Source: Lachnospiraceae bacterium (lineage in GTDB: Bacteria > Bacillota > Clostridia > Lachnospirales > Lachnospiraceae). From it: 64,000 nucleotides of DNA. The stretch is from contig JAFXQK010000056.1 of NCBI GenBank assembly GCA_017527205.1, positions 51,670-115,669 of the forward strand, in the 5' to 3' direction. The position numbers and the translations under genes are program-made. Shown piece by piece: positions 8,488 to 15,851 of this stretch. The number at the start of each line of letters is the position of its first letter. Position 1 is the first letter of the stretch. Below the pieces are notes generated by a model. The model saw only the letters and a program-made list of their open reading frames with translations, had not been told where the DNA came from and searched no databases.

Positions 8488-9669
8488 ATGTTAGGAATTC
8501 GGGAATCCGTAGAGACCTATCAGCGGGTTCGGGTGGACATTGACCTGGACGCCGCCGTGGAAAACATGAAGAATATGAAGGAGCATTTACGGCCTGAGAC
8601 CCAAATGATGGCCGTGATCAAGACAGATGGCTATGGGCATGGGGCGGCGCAGATTGCGGGCGTTTTAGAGCCTCTGGATTTTGTCTGGGGCTATGCGACG
8701 GCAACGCCTGAGGAAGCGCATTTACTGAGAAACAGCGGCGTAAGAAAACCGATTTTAATTTTGGCCTATACCTTTCCGTATTGTTATGAAATGCTTGCGG
8801 CAAACGAAATCAGGCCTGCCGTTTTTCGGGAAGACATGCTGGAGCAATTAAACGAGGCGGCAAAAAAGGCTGGAAAGAAAATAAAGGTTCACGTTAAGGT
8901 GGATACGGGCATGGGACGCATTGGCATTGCGCCTGACGAAAGCGGACTGGCCTTTATCGAAAAGCTGTTGACCTATTCTGATTTAGAGCTAGAAGGGATT
9001 TTTACTCATTTCGCCAGGGCGGATGAACTGGACAAAAGCAATGCCAAGGAACAGCTGATGCGGTTTCAGAACTTTGCGAATGAGGCTGAGAAGCGCTTTC
9101 AGATCAAGATTCCCTTAAAGCATTGCTCTAACAGTGCGGGAATCCTCGAAATCCCGGAGGCAAATATGGATCTGGTTCGTGCAGGCATTACGCTGTATGG
9201 TCTTTATCCTTCGGATGAGGTCAGCAAGAACGTGGTTCCTTTAAAGCCTGTGCTGAGTCTTCATAGTCATGTTGTCTATGTAAAGGACGTACGGCCAGGA
9301 CAGAGCATCAGCTATGGAGGCACCTTTACGGCAGATCGTCCAATGCGCGTTGCGACCATTCCCGTGGGTTATGGAGATGGATATCCGAGAAGTCTTTCTT
9401 CGAAAGGGTTTGTCAAAATTCGCGGAAAAGAGGCACCGATCCTTGGAAGAGTCTGCATGGATCAGTTTATGGTGGACGTCAGCAATATTCCTGAATGTCA
9501 AAATGGCGATGAGGTAACGCTGATCGGAGATGGCATTACGGCGGAGCATTTAGGAGACCTTTCCGGACGATTTAACTATGAATTGGTTTGTGATCTTGGT
9601 AAGCGTATTCCACGCGTGTTTTACGTTGGCGGCGAGCCCGTAGCCGTCAGGGATTATTATCAGGATTAA
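8488..9669 (+). CDS. alr: alanine racemase
   Basis: 393 residues, start at ATG 8488 with GGAGG at 8478-8482; a TTG at 8473 in the same frame lies before that site and is rejected. The PLP lysine motif AVIKTDGYGHG is near residue 45, the substrate-stacking GRIG/HFARADE region is mid-protein, and the second catalytic tyrosine motif SISYGGTF is near residue 275. It interconverts L- and D-alanine for peptidoglycan. Its place just before a mazF gene matches Bacillus, where alr, ndoAI and ndoA form an operon, but here the antitoxin gene between them is missing. Confidence 0.96.
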   Translation: MLGIRESVETYQRVRVDIDLDAAVENMKNMKEHLRPETQMMAVIKTDGYGHGAAQIAGVLEPLDFVWGYATATPEEAHLLRNSGVRKPILILAYTFPYCYEMLAANEIRPAVFREDMLEQLNEAAKKAGKKIKVHVKVDTGMGRIGIAPDESGLAFIEKLLTYSDLELEGIFTHFARADELDKSNAKEQLMRFQNFANEAEKRFQIKIPLKHCSNSAGILEIPEANMDLVRAGITLYGLYPSDEVSKNVVPLKPVLSLHSHVVYVKDVRPGQSISYGGTFTADRPMRVATIPVGYGDGYPRSLSSKGFVKIRGKEAPILGRVCMDQFMVDVSNIPECQNGDEVTLIGDGITAEHLGDLSGRFNYELVCDLGKRIPRVFYVGGEPVAVRDYYQD

Positions 9670-9717
9670 GGCATAAAAGTCATGTATACCTCTGAAAAAA
9701 TATGGCAAAACTAATCC

Positions 9718-9735
9718 CATAATGATTTCATTATG
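9718..9735 (+). promoter_or_regulatory. perfect dyad immediately before the mazF ribosome-binding site
   Basis: CATAATG (9718-9724) and CATTATG (9729-9735) form a perfect 7-bp inverted repeat with a 4-bp loop, ending one base before GGAGG (9737-9741). It could be a toxin autoregulatory operator, or an RNA hairpin tuning translation. Confidence 0.5.
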
Positions 9736-9745
9736 TGGAGGTTTT

Positions 9746-10087
9746 ATGAAAAGAGGAGACGTGTATTATGCGGACCTTCGGCCCGTGGTTGGTTCTGAGC
9801 AGGGGGGCATCAGACCAGTTTTGATCGTGCAAAATGACATTGGAAATCGGCATAGTCCGACAGTGATCATAGCAGCCATTACCAGTCGAATGAATAAGGC
9901 GAAGCTTCCGACGCACATTGAGATCAGCTCTGGAAGCTATGACGTGGCAAAGGATTCCATTGTGCTGCTGGAACAGCTTCGTACGATTGACAAGACAAGA
10001 CTTCGAGATAAGGTCTGTCATCTGGAAGGGGAAGTCATGCGAAGGATCGACAAGGCACTGAGAATCAGCTTAGAACTGACAAAGTAG
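9746..10087 (+). CDS. mazF: MazF/PemK-type mRNA endoribonuclease toxin
   Basis: 113 residues. ATG 9746 is chosen because it follows GGAGG by four bases and gives the standard family N-terminus RGDVYYADL; the ATG at 9722 lies inside the dyad. Family motifs are [16 protein letters not shown] (with the catalytic Arg), the TVIIAAIT strand, and [15 protein letters not shown], whose Ser/Thr is near residue 75. Close in length to Bacillus NdoA. MazF dimers cleave single-stranded mRNA at short motifs. No MazE/NdoAI-like gene is adjacent: the 76 bp after alr encode only a ten-codon reading frame. The antitoxin may be encoded elsewhere or be replaced by another control. Confidence 0.93.
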   Translation: MKRGDVYYADLRPVVGSEQGGIRPVLIVQNDIGNRHSPTVIIAAITSRMNKAKLPTHIEISSGSYDVAKDSIVLLEQLRTIDKTRLRDKVCHLEGEVMRRIDKALRISLELTK

Positions 10088-10139
10088 ATCGAAAAATCGC
10101 GTTTTTCGTATGGCAGACCTATGATTCAAAAGAAAAATC

Positions 10140-10168
10140 TTGAAGATTTTTTCTAATAATGTTATAGT
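10140..10168 (+). promoter_or_regulatory. promoter of yebC
   Basis: TTGAAG (10140-10145), 17-bp spacer, TATAGT (10163-10168), about 45 bp before the yebC ribosome-binding site GGAGTAGG. Confidence 0.6.
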
Positions 10169-10223
10169 AAAGAGAAAATCTGTGTAAAAATCAAAAAAAC
10201 AAAGGGAAAAAGGAGTAGGTACA

Positions 10224-10952
10224 ATGTCAGGACATTCAAAATTTGCAAACATTAAACATAAAAAAGAGAAGAATGATGCCGCTAAGGGCAAAATTTTTAC
10301 GATTATCGGTCGTGAAATCGCCGTAGCCGTAAAGGAAGGCGGCCCCGATCCGAACAACAATTTTAAGCTGGCTACCGTGATCGCTAAGGCAAAGGCAAAC
10401 AACATGCCGAACGAGACCATTGAGCGTGGCATTAAGAAGGCAGCCGGTGACGTTGGCAACGTAAACTATAAGTATGTTACTTACGAAGGCTATGGACCGA
10501 ACGGCATTGCAATCATCGTGGATGCCTTGACGGATAATACAAATCGTACTGCTGCAAACGTAAGAAGCGCATTTACCAAGGGACAGGGCAACATTGGTAC
10601 TCCCGGGTGCGTATCCTTTATGTTTGACAAGAAAGGCCAAATCATCATCGATAAGGAAGAGTGCGAGATGGAGGCGGATGACCTCATGATGATCGCCTTG
10701 GATGCAGGAGCAGAGGACTTTAATGAGGAAGAGGATAGCTTTGAGGTTTTGACTGATCCTGACGGATTTGAGCAGGTTAGAAAGAGCCTTGAGGATGCCG
10801 GCATTCCCATGATGAGCGCTGAAGTAACCATGATCCCTCAGAACTACGTGGAGCTGACTGATGAGACGGCGATCAAGAACCTGCAGAGAACCTTGGACAT
10901 TTTGGACGAGGATGACGACGTTCAGGCAGTTTATCACAACTGGGATGAGTAA
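10224..10952 (+). CDS. yebC: YebC/PmpR family (TACO1-like) regulator
   Basis: 242 residues, the usual family length. The N-terminus SGHSKFANIKHKKEKNDA and the internal YEGYGPNGIAIIVDALTDN are diagnostic, and the acidic C-terminus (LDILDEDDDVQAVYHN) is typical. YebC proteins were first described as DNA-binding regulators. Recent work on YebC and YebC2 in Bacillus links the family to ribosomes and to translation of polyproline stretches, so the transcription-factor label may be misleading. It has its own promoter and is probably monocistronic. Confidence 0.95.
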   Translation: MSGHSKFANIKHKKEKNDAAKGKIFTIIGREIAVAVKEGGPDPNNNFKLATVIAKAKANNMPNETIERGIKKAAGDVGNVNYKYVTYEGYGPNGIAIIVDALTDNTNRTAANVRSAFTKGQGNIGTPGCVSFMFDKKGQIIIDKEECEMEADDLMMIALDAGAEDFNEEEDSFEVLTDPDGFEQVRKSLEDAGIPMMSAEVTMIPQNYVELTDETAIKNLQRTLDILDEDDDVQAVYHNWDE

Positions 10953-11088
10953 GGCTTTGAACATGGGAAGAAGCTCCTGCCATTGGACGATGGGAATTTC
11001 AATCTATGGCATGGTTTTCGTTATTTAAAATATGAATACAAAAAGACAAGTCCGTGAATGCACTTGCCTTTGTGGAGGAAGACGTAGG

Positions 11089-12372
11089 ATGGAGAATCAG
11101 TATAGAATCGAAACAAAATGTGTACAATCGGGATGGCAGCCCAAGAACGGCGAGCCGAGAGTTCTTCCTATTTATCAGAGTACGACCTTTAAGTACGAGA
11201 CCTCGGAGCAGATGGGGAAGCTGTTTGACTTGGAGGAGGCTGGATATTTTTATACAAGACTACAGAATCCGACCAATGACTATGTCGCACAGAAGATTTG
11301 CGAGCTGGAAGGCGGCGTGGCAGCCATGCTGACAAGCTCCGGACAGGCAGCAAATTATTATGCCGTATTCAATATCTGTGAGGCAGGCGATCATTGCATC
11401 ATGTCTTCCTCCGTATATGGCGGAACCTTTAACCTTCTGACCGTAACCATGAAGAAGATGGGGATTGAATGCACGGTTATTGATCCGGACCTTCCTGCAG
11501 AAGAGATTTCGAAGGCTTTTCGCCCGAACACAAAGTGCGTTCTTGCAGAGACAATTGCAAATCCTACCATTGTTATTCTTGATATTGAGAAGTTTGCAAA
11601 GGTGGCACATGAGCATGGCGTGCCCCTGATTGTTGACAATACCTTTGCAACGCCCATCAATTGTCGTCCTTTTGAATGGGGCGCGGACATTGTAACCCAT
11701 TCCACGACGAAGTACATGGATGGTCATGCCATGTGTGTCGGCGGATGTATCGTTGACTCCGGCAATTTTGACTGGGAAAAGTATGCAGATAAATTCCCTG
11801 GACTTACGACTCCTGATGAGTCCTATCATGGAATTACCTATACGAAAAAGTTTGGCAAGGGTGCTTATATTACCAAGGCAACGGCACAGCTGATGAGAGA
11901 CCTTGGCTCCATTCAGTCTCCACAAAATGCATTCCTTTTGAACATTGGACTGGAAACGCTTCCCCTTCGCGTGGAGCGTCATTGCTACAATGCACAGAAG
12001 GTGGCGGAGTTCCTTGAGGCACATGAAAAGGTTGCCTGGGTAAATTATGCCGGATTAAAGAGCAGTAAGTATTATGAGCTTGCTCAGAAATATATGCCGA
12101 AGGGAACCTGCGGCGTAATCTCCTTTGGCTTAAAGGGTGGAAGAAAGCAGTCCGAAAAACTGATGGATCACTTAAAGCTTGCAGCTATCGTAACGCACGT
12201 TGCAGATGCAAGAACCTGCGTGCTTCATCCTGCAAGCCATACGCATCGTCAGATGACGGATGAGCAATTAATGGCAGCCGGAATTGCTCCGGAGCTGATC
12301 CGTTTCTCTGTTGGCATTGAGAACGTTGAGGATATTATTGCTGATCTGAAGCAGGCATTGGAGCAGGTATAA
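11089..12372 (+). CDS. metY: O-acetylhomoserine sulfhydrylase (PLP-dependent)
   Basis: 427 residues, starting at ATG 11089 (MENQYRIETKCVQSGW) behind GGAGGAAG; an upstream ATG at 11032 would add a non-homologous tail. It is a fold-type I Cys/Met metabolism enzyme: TSSGQAANYYA phosphate-binding region, VDNTFATPINCRP, and the PLP lysine in THSTTKYMDGH near residue 208. The length and the TPDESYHG insert fit MetY-type enzymes rather than the shorter MetB/MetC. It makes homocysteine from O-acetylhomoserine and sulfide. The 136-bp leader contains no recognisable S-box or T-box. A glycosyltransferase gene begins immediately after the stop codon. Confidence 0.92.
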   Translation: MENQYRIETKCVQSGWQPKNGEPRVLPIYQSTTFKYETSEQMGKLFDLEEAGYFYTRLQNPTNDYVAQKICELEGGVAAMLTSSGQAANYYAVFNICEAGDHCIMSSSVYGGTFNLLTVTMKKMGIECTVIDPDLPAEEISKAFRPNTKCVLAETIANPTIVILDIEKFAKVAHEHGVPLIVDNTFATPINCRPFEWGADIVTHSTTKYMDGHAMCVGGCIVDSGNFDWEKYADKFPGLTTPDESYHGITYTKKFGKGAYITKATAQLMRDLGSIQSPQNAFLLNIGLETLPLRVERHCYNAQKVAEFLEAHEKVAWVNYAGLKSSKYYELAQKYMPKGTCGVISFGLKGGRKQSEKLMDHLKLAAIVTHVADARTCVLHPASHTHRQMTDEQLMAAGIAPELIRFSVGIENVEDIIADLKQALEQV

Positions 12373-13377
12373 ATGGATAAACTCGCGATCGTTATTCCCT
12401 GTTATGATGAAGAAGAAGTAATTAAAATAACGTCGAAAGCACTTCGAGACCTTTTGAAGGAACTCATTCAAAAGGAGAAGATTGCGGCGGACAGCTTCCT
12501 TCTTTTTGTCGATGACGGAAGCAAGGATCGCACCTGGGATTTGATCGAGGAAGAGCATAAGACCTTTCCCATACAGGTGCAAGGCCTGAAGCTAGCCCGA
12601 AACGTCGGTCATCAATATGCCTTGACGGCTGGCATTTTGACGGCAAAAGAGCATTGCGATTTCATGGTTTCCATAGACGCTGACCTGCAGGATGACATTC
12701 ATGCAATGGAAGAGATGATTGATCTTTTTCATGCAGGAAATGACATCGTTTATGGCGTTCGCAGGGAACGGAAGACGGATACCTTTTTTAAGCGTGTGAC
12801 GGCACAGAGTTTTTATAGGCTGTTGAAGTCCATGGGCGTCAATTCGATCTATAATCATGCAGATTATCGTCTGATGAGTCGGCGCGCGGCGGAGCAGTTT
12901 TCTAAGTATCAGGAGACAAATCTCTACCTTCGTGGCATGATTCCGTTGATTGGATATTCTTCGGAGAAGGTATATTATGACCGGAAAGAAAGAGTTGCCG
13001 GCAAGACGAAGTATCCCTTAAAAAAGATGCTGTCGCTTGCATTTAATGGGATTTCTTCCTTCAGCATTAAGCCGATCTCCATGGTACTTAACCTGGGCGT
13101 TGTCATTATTTTTTTATCAATTATTGCCGCAATTTATGCATTGATTTCTTATGTTACTGGCAACGTGGAGCCTGGTTGGACCTCGCTCATCCTTTCCATC
13201 TGGTTCTTGGGTGGACTTCAGCTGTTGGCGATTGGTCTTGTGGGGCAATATATCGGAAAGATCTACATGGAAGTTAAGCATCGGCCTAGATATCATATTG
13301 AGCAAGTTCTCTTTTCTGAAAAGTCAAATGAGGAATCGTTTTTGCAAAGCAGAGAGCGGGAGCCTGAATACAAATGA
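12373..13377 (+). CDS. GT2 glycosyltransferase, membrane-anchored (DPM1/GtrB-like)
   Basis: 334 residues. The catalytic GT-A domain has VIPCYDEEE, FVDDGSKDRT and SIDADLQDD near residue 100 (the DXD-type metal site), then QxYxLRG-like NLYLRGMIPLIGY. Two C-terminal membrane helices lie at about residues 232-255 and 265-290. This plan matches polyprenyl-phosphate hexosyltransferases (GtrB, CsbB, YkoT), which load a sugar onto undecaprenyl phosphate for transfer outside the cell. ATG directly follows the metY stop, and the stop overlaps the start of the next gene by 4 bp (ATGA). The neighbour is a GT-C-like membrane protein that could use the lipid-linked sugar. Confidence 0.9.
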   Translation: MDKLAIVIPCYDEEEVIKITSKALRDLLKELIQKEKIAADSFLLFVDDGSKDRTWDLIEEEHKTFPIQVQGLKLARNVGHQYALTAGILTAKEHCDFMVSIDADLQDDIHAMEEMIDLFHAGNDIVYGVRRERKTDTFFKRVTAQSFYRLLKSMGVNSIYNHADYRLMSRRAAEQFSKYQETNLYLRGMIPLIGYSSEKVYYDRKERVAGKTKYPLKKMLSLAFNGISSFSIKPISMVLNLGVVIIFLSIIAAIYALISYVTGNVEPGWTSLILSIWFLGGLQLLAIGLVGQYIGKIYMEVKHRPRYHIEQVLFSEKSNEESFLQSREREPEYK

Positions 13378-15620
13378 ATTGGAAACGTACGAAAGCAAGT
13401 TCAGCCCTATGGATTTTATTAACGATCGTTACCTGCATTGCCGGTTTCTACGGCGTGTTTGGTTTTTGCGGCAATTTGGGAATCCAGGGAATGATGATAT
13501 GGGTAGTTTATGCGGGAGTCCTTCTTTTTGGAGGACTTTTTAGCGTATTTATGATTCGAATCAAAGAAAAGTTTTTTCCTGCGGTTAAAGATCGGACGGG
13601 CTTGTGGATGCTCTTGGAGTCTCTTTTGTTTGTCGCGGTTTTAGCAGGAGGCATTCTGCTTCGAATCCATTATCTTAAGGATTTCAACGCAGGAAGCATG
13701 TATTATGTCGTGACCATGAAATATGGGGAGACTTTTCCTAATCATTATCTGGGTGCGGAGGACATTTATTTAAGAATTCTTCATGGCATCTGTTTTCTCT
13801 TTGGAAATACGACTTATTTCCTGATTCGTTTTCATCTGATTATAACCATTTTGGCTGGCGTCGTATGGTATTTTGCCGTAAGAAAGCTTTCTGGCAGAAT
13901 TCCGGCACTGGTCTTTTTGGCATTTTATTGTTTGTTACCCTTTATTGTTCTTAATTCCTTGTTTTTAACTGCTGAGCCATTGATTTTCCTGTTCCATGGA
14001 ATTGGATTATGGATGGTTGGAGCTTATTTCGCCAGCACAAAAAGAAGATGGATTTTTGCATTGGTTGCAGGAATGGTTGCTGGCATGGCAGGATTTATGG
14101 ACGTGTTTGGATTCCTGCTGCTTTTTGTGACTATTTCTGCTTGGCATATGGATGGTGAGCAGAAAAGGGAAAGCATGAAAAATGTGCTTTCGGAGCTGGG
14201 CCTTTTGGTAGGAGGAGCTTGTGCAGGTTTTTTCTTAAGCATGCTTGTAAAGGCATTAACGGCAGGCGTGGGCTTGATGGCCGTTGCTAATGAATGGATC
14301 AATTTATATGCTCCCAGAAGCTTTGTTTGGCCTGGCTATCTAAATTATTTATGGTCATGCCTTGCGGGATTCTTGGGATCATGGACGGGAGTTTTATTAA
14401 TTTTTCTGTTGGTTTTTACAATATTTGGTTTCCTTATGAAGGAAAAAACGGAAAAAATAAGTCCATGGGTGAGCCTTCTCGTTGTATCGTTAATAGCGAT
14501 TTACCTTCAGATGCCTCCTGCCATTAGTGGTATTATTACAATGGAAGATGGTATGACTACCGGAACCCTGATTGACGTACCTTTTGACGGATGTCTTTTG
14601 GTTTTAGCGTGTCTCTTTGCCTTGGCGGGCATAGGTATAGAGAGTGTTTTTGTTCCTGCAATGATCAAACAGGCAAAACAAGCAGATTCAATACAAGGTT
14701 TTTGGGAACGCATGGATCCCAGAAGGATTTCAGCCTGGATTCGTAAGAAAAAGACGGAACGAAAAGAAAAGCTTGCGTATGCGATGGAACATCCTGAATC
14801 CATGGAAAACAAAGGCGTTGTTTCAAAATTCTTAGTAGATCGGGCAAAAAAGAAGGCTCAGGCGAAGCAAGAAATTGATAAGGTAATGCACGCACTGAAT
14901 TCTTTGTCAGAGGATCACATTGTATGGACGGACGGAATAAAACCTTCCAAAAACCTCGCTAAGACATTGAAGGATGAAAAGGCCGAAGAAAAGGAACGGG
15001 CCGAAGAGAGAAAAAAAGCTGAAGAGAAGGAAAAGGCCGAAGAGAGAAAAAAGGCCGAAGAGAAAGAACATGGGCAGAAGAAAGCTGCTAATATAGTGCC
15101 CGATCAAAACGAGCCAGTAAAGGAAGAACCAGTAAAGGAAGAGTCGGCAAAGGAAGAGCCGGCAAAGGAAGAGTCTGTAAAGGAAGAGCCAGTAAAGGAA
15201 GAGCCGGCAAAGGAAGAGTCTGCAAAAGAAGAGACGATAAAAACGGAGTCGGAAAAGGAAGCCGGCAATCAACTGGAGAAGGAAGCTTCAGCAAGAGGAG
15301 AAGATCAAACGGAAGACGAGAAGAAAGATGATAGTAAGGAAGCGGAAACAATCCTAGTTGAGGCGGACGAGGAAGAAGCGTCAGAGGAAAAACGGAAAAG
15401 GAATGCGTCTGAAGAGCCAGAGGAAGAAATGATTCGGAAAGAAGTCAAAAATGCTAAGCCGCAGGAGGCTTCGGAAATGGATGACATTGAAATTCTGGAC
15501 TTAGATCAAGAGGAAGCCGTAAAGAAGGAACCAAAGACGAATTATAATAAAAAGCTTGCTTCCGTTTTGGAATTTGATTATGAAGCCGTAGATGATGAGG
15601 ATTATGAAGTGAAAGAATAA
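13374..15620 (+). CDS. polytopic GT-C-like membrane protein with KEE-repeat tail
   Basis: 748 residues. About eleven hydrophobic segments fill residues 1-425. The pattern, with a lumenal loop after the first helices and a conserved-looking FLTAEPLIFLFHGIGLW stretch, resembles GT-C glycosyltransferases (GT39/ArnT-like), but no family was recognised with certainty. The remaining 320 residues are hydrophilic and highly charged: AEERKKAEEKE-type coils (534-565), then eight to nine pentapeptides of P/S-V/A-K-E-E (580-624), then an acidic end. It is translationally coupled to the GT2 gene through ATGA, so the pair may form a lipid-linked sugar donor and transferase system. The tail is probably cytosolic. 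A terminator follows. Confidence 0.7.
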   Translation: MNWKRTKASSALWILLTIVTCIAGFYGVFGFCGNLGIQGMMIWVVYAGVLLFGGLFSVFMIRIKEKFFPAVKDRTGLWMLLESLLFVAVLAGGILLRIHYLKDFNAGSMYYVVTMKYGETFPNHYLGAEDIYLRILHGICFLFGNTTYFLIRFHLIITILAGVVWYFAVRKLSGRIPALVFLAFYCLLPFIVLNSLFLTAEPLIFLFHGIGLWMVGAYFASTKRRWIFALVAGMVAGMAGFMDVFGFLLLFVTISAWHMDGEQKRESMKNVLSELGLLVGGACAGFFLSMLVKALTAGVGLMAVANEWINLYAPRSFVWPGYLNYLWSCLAGFLGSWTGVLLIFLLVFTIFGFLMKEKTEKISPWVSLLVVSLIAIYLQMPPAISGIITMEDGMTTGTLIDVPFDGCLLVLACLFALAGIGIESVFVPAMIKQAKQADSIQGFWERMDPRRISAWIRKKKTERKEKLAYAMEHPESMENKGVVSKFLVDRAKKKAQAKQEIDKVMHALNSLSEDHIVWTDGIKPSKNLAKTLKDEKAEEKERAEERKKAEEKEKAEERKKAEEKEHGQKKAANIVPDQNEPVKEEPVKEESAKEEPAKEESVKEEPVKEEPAKEESAKEETIKTESEKEAGNQLEKEASARGEDQTEDEKKDDSKEAETILVEADEEEASEEKRKRNASEEPEEEMIRKEVKNAKPQEASEMDDIEILDLDQEEAVKKEPKTNYNKKLASVLEFDYEAVDDEDYEVKE
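14976..15069 (+). repeat. degenerate coding repeat (AEEKE / AEERKK units)
   Basis: In-frame repeats based on GCCGAAGAGA encode alternating AEEKE and AEERKK units, a likely single charged helix or coiled coil in the tail of the GT-C-like protein. Confidence 0.7.
15114..15248 (+). repeat. 15-bp tandem coding repeat (PVKEE/SAKEE units)
   Basis: Eight near-identical 15-bp units with core AAGGAAGAG run from 15114 to 15233, and a ninth, degenerate unit ends at 15248. They encode P/S-V/A-K-E-E. Copies differ mainly at the first codon and at the A/V codon, which suggests expansion by slippage or unequal recombination while staying in frame. Confidence 0.85.
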
Positions 15621-15625
15621 GAGCG

Positions 15626-15655
15626 AAACGCGTTGGGAAATCCTGACGCGTTTTT
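15626..15655 (+). terminator. intrinsic terminator after the GT-C-like gene
   Basis: AAACGCG (15626-15632) pairs with CGCGTTT (15647-15653); the T-run is part of the right arm and continues to 15655. Confidence 0.7.
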
Positions 15656-15783
15656 GCACAGTAGGGCATGGGATGAAAGCGGGGAGCGGCCGACTGTTGG
15701 AAACTGGATTTTGGAAATGCCTGATCCGTCAGTCTGGCTAAAAGAATTAATGGATTTCAGTATGTTTTGGGGCAAAAAAAGAA

Positions 15784-15812
15784 GTGACAAGAGAATATGA
15801 AAATGATATAAT
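15784..15812 (+). promoter_or_regulatory. promoter of ftsK/spoIIIE
   Basis: GTGACA (15784-15789), 17-bp spacer, consensus TATAAT (15807-15812), 40 bp before the start codon. Confidence 0.7.
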
Positions 15813-15851
15813 AAGGTCTGGCAATAAAAGAATGGATAAGAGGTAGTTAGC

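Noticed and set aside
9682..9714. Ten-codon frame ([10 protein letters not shown]) as a mini antitoxin for MazF
   Set aside because: Too short, no ribosome-binding site, no antitoxin motif.
10090..10108. CGAAAAA/TTTTTCG palindrome as the mazF terminator
   Set aside because: The stem is almost all A-T and no T-run follows it; termination would be poor. It is recorded only as an inverted repeat.
10953..11088. S-box or T-box leader before metY
   Set aside because: No S-box core or T-box sequence and no terminator/antiterminator pair; only a small CAAGT/ACTTG hairpin was seen.
14907..15351. Leu/Phe-rich reverse-strand frames opposite the KEE repeats
   Set aside because: They are complements of the Lys/Glu repeat codons, have no ribosome-binding sites, and encode low-complexity peptides.
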